Assembly: GCA_029204225.1 (NCBI GenBank)
Contig: CM055093.1
Coordinates: 19,144,041 to 19,208,040, forward strand
Source: Diphasiastrum complanatum
Lineage: Eukaryota > Streptophyta > Lycopodiopsida > Lycopodiales > Lycopodiaceae
Direction of reading: 5' to 3'
DNA: 64,000 nucleotides
Numbering within the stretch: position 1 is the first letter of the stretch; each line of letters begins with the position of its first letter. This document shows, piece by piece, positions 57,591 to 64,000 of the stretch. The position numbers and the translations under genes are program-made. The notes beneath the pieces are model-generated. The model saw nothing but the letters and a program-made list of their open reading frames with translations, had not been told where the DNA came from and ran no database searches.

Positions 57591-58117
57591 TAAAGTGCTT
57601 CTATTGTGGCATCAAAGGACACTTTGCAAGTGAGTGCTACAAGAAAAAGAGAGATCAAGGAGACAAGAAAGGTGCTCGTACTTATGATGAAGATGGTTTG
57701 GATGTTAAAAACTCAAATGATGATGCTTTTGAGATGTCTTCATGTATGCTTGTTAATGATGGAGATCTAGATCCATGGTGGATTGACAGTGGTGCAAGCT
57801 CACACATGACTTTTCACAAAGAGTACTTCACTTCTTTGTTGGCATATGGAGATGACAAGACTGAGGTAATCTACATGGCCAATGATGGTGAGTGTGCAAT
57901 CAAAGGGATTGGCACAATTCCTATTTCTCTCTCTACAAATAGGATTGTTCATTTCAAGGATATTTTGTTCATACCTTCCATTACCAGGAATTTACTTAGT
58001 GTGAGTCAATTGCTAAGTAAAGGTTTCAAAGTTGAGTTTGATGGAGACGCTTGCATGATCAAAAGGAAGGATGTCTTGATTGCAAAGGTAAAAGACAAGG
58101 GAAGTTGTTCAAACTAG
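57591..58117 (+). mobile_element. Copia zinc knuckle and protease, copy 2
   Basis: The knuckle reads CFYCGIKGHFASEC in a broken frame near 57597. The protease frame 57698-58117 is intact with DPWWIDSGASSHMTFHKEYF, CAIKGIGTIPISL and ITRNLLSVSQLLSKGFKVEF. Confidence 0.9.
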
Positions 58118-59154
58118 ATGCTTGTGTTATTGCTAACCAAGTTGGATGTGTGGCAAGTGAGCAAATACCTATTCAAGAGGCTTGGCATAAAAGGATGGGG
58201 CACCTTTGCACCTCAACTCCAAGTCATTGGAAGTAATGGCTAATAAGCAAGTTGTGATTGGTCTTCCAAGATCCTTCACTAGCATCAATTATGTTTGTGA
58301 GTCTTGTGCAAGTTTGTCAAAGTCACATATACTACCTTATACTAGATCTACAAAGCCTTTTTAAGTTGTACATTCGGATATTCATGGAATTACTACAATT
58401 AGCAATAGTGGAGCTAAGATGTATGTAACTTTCATTGATAATTTTAGTAGATTTTGTTGGATCTATTTACTAAAGAGCAAAGATGAAGTGTATGATGTCT
58501 TTGTGAAGTTCAAGAATGCAAGGGAGAACCCATTTTTTACATGGATCAAATGCTTGAGGCAATGATGGTGAGTATATCTCAACCAAGTTGAAGGCCTTTT
58601 GTGATGAGCACAAGATCAAGAGGGAGTACACAACTCCAAGGACACCACAACAAAATGGAGTGGCCGACAGGAAGAATAGAACTTTATGAAAAAGTTCCAA
58701 AGACATGAGATTAGGTGCTAATCTTCCAAAACCATTTTGGGATCAAGCTTTGTTGTGTGCTAACTTTCTATGCAATAGGTGGCCGAGTGCTATATTGCAT
58801 GAAAGAACACCTTTTGAGATGCTATTCAAGAGGAGGCCAAGTGTCAACTTTCTTAAAACTTTTGGACGTACTTGCTATGTCAATATAACTCTTTATGATA
58901 GGACAACGGAGGATCCATCTTCAAAGAGAGGTATATTTGTTGGATATAATGAGGTGAGTAAAGCCTATAAGGTTTACATTCCTACTACTAATAAGGTGAT
59001 TGTTGGTAGAGATGTCATTTTTTATGAGGGGAACATTCCAAAAGTATCTTCAAGAATTAGTGATAATGATGTGGATGGATCTAACATTCTTGATGTTGAT
59101 GTAAAGGATCCTACTTTGGATGGTGATGATGAAGGACCTAGTATGTTATGGTGA
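58118..59154 (+). mobile_element. Copia integrase and linker, copy 2
   Basis: It reads QEAWHKRMGHL, CESCASLSKSHILPYT, VHSDIHGITT, FIDNFSRFCWIYLLKSKDEV, then frameshifts. The second catalytic Asp region (RS.GG.EY) is damaged at about 58560, and the Glu region reads TPQQNGVADRKNRT in pieces, so Glu is changed to Asp. From 58705 the C-terminal frame is intact (MRLGANLPKPFWDQALLCAN, FGRTCYVNITLYDRTT, VGRDVIFYEGNIPK). It stops at 59154 against gypsy LTR sequence. RT is missing. Confidence 0.88.
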
Positions 59155-59454
59155 GCACAATGCTCATCTAACCTCCCTCTAACTCTCTCTCTTTCACCCT
59201 CATTCTTGGATGTTAATTTCAGGAGGAGTAGTGTTAAGTGGGGTAGTGTTAGCTTAGATTTAGAAAAGCATCTAAACTAGCACATAGTTAGGGATCTATC
59301 CAAGTGCTCTAACCCTTCTTGACAGGTGGAGGGCTACTCATTATTGAATATACACACCCTACATAGATCCATCTGATCCATTCTCGTCCTAGCTATCAAA
59401 TGGGGCTTGTTGTTCCTGCACGCACAACAAACATGAATTGGTCTTGTGATAAAT
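59155..59454 (+). mobile_element. Gypsy LTR tail and joining sequence
   Basis: 59155-59345 match the last 190 bp of LTR copies B and D (GGAGTAGTGTTA, CATAGTTAGGGATCTATCCA, TTGACAGGTGGAGGGCTAC). The remaining 110 bp have no gene and lead into gag. Confidence 0.75.
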
Positions 59455-59760
59455 GTGGTGGAAGTGAGAGATACTAGCGAATGTAAAGAAGATAAAATAA
59501 CTACAGCCCAAGACTGGTTCTTCAACCTATCGGCCGAAGAAAAGTCTACTTGGGAAGGGACTAAAGTGGCTCTCATCACACGCTTTAAACCATGAAAGTT
59601 CCTTGAAAATCCATTTCTCCTGTTGAGCCAAGTCAAGATGGGAAAGAGAGAAAGGGTCCGGAACTACATTGAATGGGTCAAACATCTAAGATCTGAATGC
59701 AACACAACTCTGACTCTCCATCATGCAGTAATTATGTGGTTCCTTGCAAGGTTACCATGA
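59455..59760 (+). mobile_element. Gypsy gag fragment
   Basis: Reads DWFFNLSAEEKSTWEGTKVA, LITRFKP, stop, KFLENPFLLLSQVKMGKRER and HAVIMWFLARLP. It is homologous to 33860-34340 but lacks the 214-bp insert there. It is truncated on both sides. Confidence 0.85.
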
Positions 59761-59794
59761 AGCCCTTATGGAAAAACTTAACTAGCACAAAGCA

Positions 59795-59945
59795 AAAACA
59801 TGGAAACTAGAAACAACAAGCAAAACACAACAAGAGCATAAGCAAGATTGATTAACAAATGAGGATGCTTGAGCTCTCAATATACTAGAGTCTCCCCTCT
59901 CTATTAAGCATGGAAATGGGTTACAAATGGTGTCTTTTTATCTTT
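59795..59945 (-). mobile_element. Inverted gypsy LTR fragment
   Basis: This is the reverse complement of the LTR interval 60290-60425: AGCATAAGCAAGATTGATTA, AAATGAGGATGCTTGAGCTC, TCTATTAAGCATGGAAATGG. It ends 10 bp before the direct LTR at 59955. Confidence 0.8.
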
Positions 59946-59954
59946 GGGGTGGCC

Positions 59955-60804
59955 CGTTGGGGGTATTCCCAACACAAAGTACGTAAATAAATCTGACTAA
60001 TAAATGTGTTGCAAGGGCATGGCATCCTACGCGTATAAGCCCATGGCCCAATGAGCACGCAAGTTGAGCTAATATAGAAATAATAGACTTGGGCCCTTTT
60101 GTAATTAAAATAAAACTAGAGGCCACAAAGTTGAGTTTAGAACTTAGTGTTAAGCTTTTTTGAGTTGGGTCCAATTTGAAACTCACATGAATCATGTGAA
60201 ATCCCATGTACTTTTCTAGGACCCTTGGATCAAGTTGGGTCCAAGATGAATGGATAGGATTCATGGACATATTAGCCAATGGTATTTTGGGGCAAGGGCC
60301 TTTCCCATTTATAAAAAGACACCTCATGTAATCTATTTTCATGCTTAATTGAGAGGAGAAGACTCTACTATTTTGAGAGCTCAAGGATCCTCATTTGCTA
60401 ATCACTCTTGCTTATGCTATTGTTGTGATTGCTTGTTATTTTCATGTCTCATGTTTTTTGTTTGTGTTAGTTCAGGTTTCTCCATAAGCAATGACATTGA
60501 GCATTTGAGCTAACCTCCATCTCATCCCTCTCACATCCTCCCTCTCTCTTCTCTCTTCTTTTCTCTTTCTCTCTTCTCCTTTCCCTATTCACCTCTCTTC
60601 TTCTCATTTAGCCTAAAATCATGATGAATGTTAGTGTAGAGGAGTAGAGTTAAAGTTGGGTAGTGTTAGTGGTGAATATAGTTAAGGGAGGAAGCAGAGA
60701 AATGGCTAAAAGTAGCATCCATGCATAGTTAGGTATCTATCTAGCGTTCTAACCATCTTTGACAGGCGAAAGGGCTACTGACCGACCAAATCTACATTCC
60801 TACA
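59955..60804 (+). mobile_element. Gypsy LTR, copy D (850 bp)
   Basis: It starts with CGTTGGGGGTATTCCCAACA (first base T changed to C) and ends TACA. It is followed one base later by a well preserved Asp-type primer-binding site. It contains TTTATAAAAAG near 60310. It is the most complete 5' LTR of the TGTTGGGGG family here. Confidence 0.88.
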
Positions 60805-60805
60805 G

Positions 60806-60823
60806 TGGCGCCGTTGCTGGGGA
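60806..60823 (+). promoter_or_regulatory. Asp-tRNA primer-binding site
   Basis: TGGCGCCGTTGCTGGGGA matches the gypsy Asp-type site with a single change. It lies one base after the LTR end. Confidence 0.9.
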
Positions 60824-61444
60824 AGGGTTCTCTCTAACTAGTATAACTGTCTTTTTAGTTGTTTCTTGCTTTTTAGTATTTTACGAGGAATTTTGGGGTA
60901 GAGATAGTTAGTTTTTTGTATTTTGCTGTGTTTGGACTGTTCCCAACTAGCGGAGGAGGTGTGAGAGGGTAGAGGAGCCCTGAACAGCCTCTAAGGACTG
61001 GAATCCAAACCAAAACTTGAAAAAATCCAAAAAACACACCAACCTGCATTTTGGAAGAAAAAAGAGTCAAAATTCCATCAGATTTTGTTTTTTCCAAAAC
61101 CAGTGAGAGTTAACCCTTGCATGACTGACTGCAGCTCTAGGGTACTGTCCTAGACCTGCATAAAAACCTGCGAGAGTTAGTTCCAAGCAGATTGCAAAAA
61201 TCAGAGAACAAACCATAAAAATTAAAAAAAAAAACCCTGTAAAATATAAAAAAAATACAGATCTTCATAAAAACTCTCGCAGAACTCTCTAAAGTTCCAT
61301 CTTAGTGAAACCAGGACACAGAGAAGTCTGCGAGAGTTAGTTTGATCCCAGTGAGCAGAAAATTGGATTTAAGTATTGTAAAGTCCACAAAATCAAAAAA
61401 TCAAAAAATCCTTCCAGAAGTAACTCTCACAGACCACTCCATTG
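60824..61444 (+). mobile_element. Gypsy 5' leader
   Basis: It is homologous to 32700-33060 (AACTCTCGCAGAACTCTCTA, TTCCATCTTAGTGAAACCAG, CTGCGAGAGTTAGTTTGATC). No gene. It runs into copia integrase at about 61445, so gag and pol of this gypsy copy are absent. Confidence 0.85.
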
Positions 61445-61990
61445 GCTTCAGAATTCTTGTAGATGATTATACAAGATATTCTTGGACCTATATGTTGCCT
61501 TCTAAAGCCATAGTTTATGCTATTTTCCTTACTTTCAAAGCTTATGTAGAAAAGCAATTTACTTTCAAGTTGAAAGCTTTGAGAAGTGATAGTGGAGGTG
61601 AATACACTTCCAGTAAGTTTAAAGACTTTTGTGAGAGAGAGGGAATACAAAGAGAATTTTCTTGTTCATATACTCCTCAGAAAAATGGAGTTGCTGAGAG
61701 AAAAAATAGAACTTTGTGTGAATGTGCAAAAGCCATTAGGCTAGAAGCTACTCTACCTAAAGAATTTTGGGGAGAAGCAATTGCATGTTCATATTATCTT
61801 TGTAATAGGCTTCCTAATCTTGCAATAGGAGAAAAACACCATTTGATATGTTGTATAAAAAAAAGCCTAAGGTAGATCATCTTAGGATCTTTGGCTGTGT
61901 ATGCTTTGTGCATGTACCTTTAGAGACTAGGAAGAAGGAAGATCCTAGTTAAAGGAATTTTTGTAGTATACAAAGTATATCTTTCCTCTA
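61445..61990 (+). mobile_element. Copia integrase fragment
   Basis: Reads FRILVDDYTRYSWTYMLPSK (first catalytic Asp), ALRSDSGGEYTSSKFKDFCE (second Asp), YTPQKNGVAERKNRTLCECA (Glu), LPKEFWGEAIACSYYLCNRL. After a frameshift near 61850 it continues as LRIFGCVCFVHVP-like sequence. The zinc-binding front part is replaced by gypsy leader. Confidence 0.9.
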
Positions 61991-62585
61991 CTGACAAGAA
62001 TGTTGTAAGTAGAGATGTGATCTTTCATGAAGATTAGAATTTTAACTTGGATGATGCACAGATCAAGGAGTCTCATGCAAGATACTATCATCAATCTTGA
62101 TGTTGCTCAAGAAGTGGTGAGACCGAGGCTTGAGGAGGAGCAACTTCAAGCACCCACACCAAGAAGATCTACAAGAGAAAGATCTGAGCCAAGGAGGCTC
62201 ACATATGATGAGGAAGGAAGGCAAGTGAAAGGTGAAACTTCCTATCATGCTCTCTTTATATCAGATGAAGAGCCTAAAGATGTCCAAGAAGCACTTCAAT
62301 CCAAGATGTGGGTTGAAGCAATGACCCAAGAGTTTGAAGACTTGATGTCAAACAACACATGGGAGCTTGTGGAGTCACCAAACAACATGCATGTGATTGG
62401 ATGTAAGTGGGTTTTCAGAATCAAGTATAATCATGATGGATCTATCAACAAACATAAAGCAAGACTTTGTGCTAAACGCTACTCACAAATCAAAGGTCTT
62501 GACTATGAAGACACCTTTGCACCAGTTGCAAAAATGGTAACAATCAGAATACTCATATCTCTTGCATGTTTTCACAATTGGAGAA
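61991..62585 (+). mobile_element. Copia linker and RT start, interrupted by an LTR
   Basis: The linker reads RRSTRERSEPRRLTYDEEGR. RT begins DVQEALQSKMWVEAMTQEFE and goes on with WELVESPNNMHVIGCKWVFR, RIKYNHDGSINKHKARLCAK and GLDYEDTFAPVAKMVTIRIL. At 62586, within the codons for HNWRM, it is interrupted by the TG edge of an LTR. Confidence 0.9.
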
Positions 62586-63240
62586 TGTGAAAATTGTCAA
62601 CATTTCCTAGCTAGTTTGAGGCCTAAATTGGCTAAAATTGTAAATAGTTTTGGTTCTGGAGTTTCACACGTGTGAACTAGGCCACAATGTTTTTATTTAC
62701 TGTATTTTTTTAGTATGATGAAGTGTCAAACTTCATACCCTTCAAAATGAGACCATTTTGATGTATTTTGGTCATATAAGCCATTTTTAGCTATTTTTCC
62801 TATATAGGGAATATCTAGGGTCAAGTACCTTCTAGAGAGAGGAGAGAGAGTCATCTTCCTCATCCATAAATAGTAGGGAAGTCGTGGAGAACAGGTTGGA
62901 GAAACCTTTTGTATGCTTCATCGAGATCAATAGATCATTGTCATTGTTTCTTCCTCCATTGAGAGCATTGTTGTGTGTATTGTCTTCAAGCTATTGTGTA
63001 TGATCTTAGGTGCTTTCCAAAAGTGATAGGCTGATGTATTATGGACTGTATAATGCTATTTTGGGCCGCACTTGATGTTTATGGAAGTTTCCATTTGTGA
63101 TAAATGCTTTTTGATCAAGTTCTTTGCATTCTAGGTAGCATAGAATGTGTTGCCAATTCCTAGCTTATGTAGTTTGGAGTGCAAGCATTCAAGCCAATGA
63201 TCTTGGAGTTTAGATCCACTTAGGATCAGTATTTTTCACA
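62586..63240 (+). mobile_element. Copia 5' LTR (655 bp), well bounded
   Basis: It begins TGTGAAAA and ends TTTTCACA, an eight-base perfect terminal inverted repeat. It is followed without a gap by the primer-binding site. It contains CACACGTGTG at 62665-62674 and a TATA-like CCTATATAGGG near 62810. The left flank is copia RT, so this element landed inside an older one. Confidence 0.9.
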
Positions 63241-64000
63241 TGGTATCAGAGCTGGTTGGCTTCTATTTACAGTAAGTATTCCATTTTTGGTGATATTTGG
63301 ATGTTTGATCAAGTTCTAGCATGATTTTGCATTGCTTTGTTGATCAAATCTTAATAACCTTTGTTTTGTGAGTTGAACTTGTGGATCAAAAGCATATTTC
63401 AGGTCTATTGAAGATCAGAGGCTGAAAAGAAACTATTTTGGATCAGATCATAACACCTAATCAGTTGTGATTGTGAGGCTTGTGCATATTCAATACTAAC
63501 AATGTTCTTTTCAATCCTATTGTTGACAATCTCCATTCTTGGATGAACACTCTCCTTAAGTGGATGAAACTTCTCCTTAAGTGGATGACAAATGCTCTTT
63601 TGAGTGAGTTGTAATTCTCCTAAAGGCTGAGCAAAGCTCCCATTTGGATGAAAGATCCCCTTTTTTGGGTGAACATATTGTAAACTCCATTGTGAAGAGC
63701 ATATTGTAAAGATTGTCATCAATTTTGGCATAAATTTTGGTGTACTTTGTTGAGCATGTAAGTAACTCTCCTTATGTAATTTGATTGGAGCATTTGCTGG
63801 AAGGTGTTAACCATTATGCAAGTGTGTTTTCAGGTTCTTAACAGGTTGAGGAACATTCTCATGTGAAGTGATCTTAGATCTACATCTAAACACCAAGATT
63901 TGACAAGATAGTGAAGCTAGTCTTGTGATTCACTAAGTGTGCTCATTCATTCACCTCTAAATCTTGTATTTATCACTTGCTGGAGTTTATAAACTTTTAG
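63241..64000 (+). mobile_element. Copia primer-binding site and leader, runs off the window
   Basis: TGGTATCAGAGCTGG at 63241-63255 is a near-perfect initiator-Met site. The leader holds a short repeat, CTCCTTAAGTGGATGA, at about 63551 and 63573. No gag start is seen before the window ends. Confidence 0.85.

Overview
The window looks like intergenic DNA from a large, repeat-rich plant nuclear genome, such as a gymnosperm, fern or similar; the species cannot be fixed from sequence. The evidence is plant-type retrotransposon primer-binding sites (initiator-Met type in Ty1/copia copies, Asp type in Ty3/gypsy copies), a plant basic secretory protein gene, a tRNA-derived SINE and long GA/CT microsatellites. 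Almost every coding stretch belongs to LTR retrotransposons broken by stops, frameshifts, internal deletions and nested insertions. The only intact host-type gene seen is at 28826-29653.

Layout. 1-2790: gypsy pol. 3370-6290: a copia 5' end (LTR, leader, first gag codons) fused to a copia pol in the opposite strand. 6685-10085: a copia element with its 5' LTR. 10086-15489: two related gypsy 3' ends (accessory ORF plus LTR) embedded in copia sequence. 15490-16690: the end and LTR of a second copia. 16745-17719: remnant of a DUF7869-like gene. 17730-20995: a copia element with gag and protease only. 21000-24645: a gypsy scrap, microsatellites, and the 3' end of an unclassified LTR element. 24890-27060: gypsy fragments. 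27385-28620: a tandem duplication, a GA tract and a SINE. 28826-29653: the secretory protein gene. 30180-31957: copia scraps. 31958-32640: an orphan spliced ORF. 32640-38425: a gypsy leader, gag, protease, partial RT, RNase H and integrase. 38430-40060: copia scraps.

41796-53792 is the most instructive part. A 28-bp palindromic satellite is split by an 11.7-kb gypsy element (42044-53762). The element is flanked by TCGAC/TTGAC, and joining the flanks restores the satellite register. It carries tandem TCTCGACCG-type arrays both 5' and 3' of its coding region, an extra 3' ORF, and a nested copia in reverse orientation.

53793-59154 holds two related copia copies that appear to share an LTR. 59155-61440 holds gypsy LTRs, including an inverted fragment, and a leader. 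61445-62585 is copia pol, cut off by a well-bounded copia LTR (62586-63240) whose leader runs off the window.

Functionally, the window documents copia and Tat/Athila-like gypsy elements inserting into each other. It contains several accessory ORFs of unknown function, and one secretory-protein gene whose metallopeptidase residues have been replaced. All boundaries were read by eye; those without a TG..CA edge, a PBS or a second copy are approximate.
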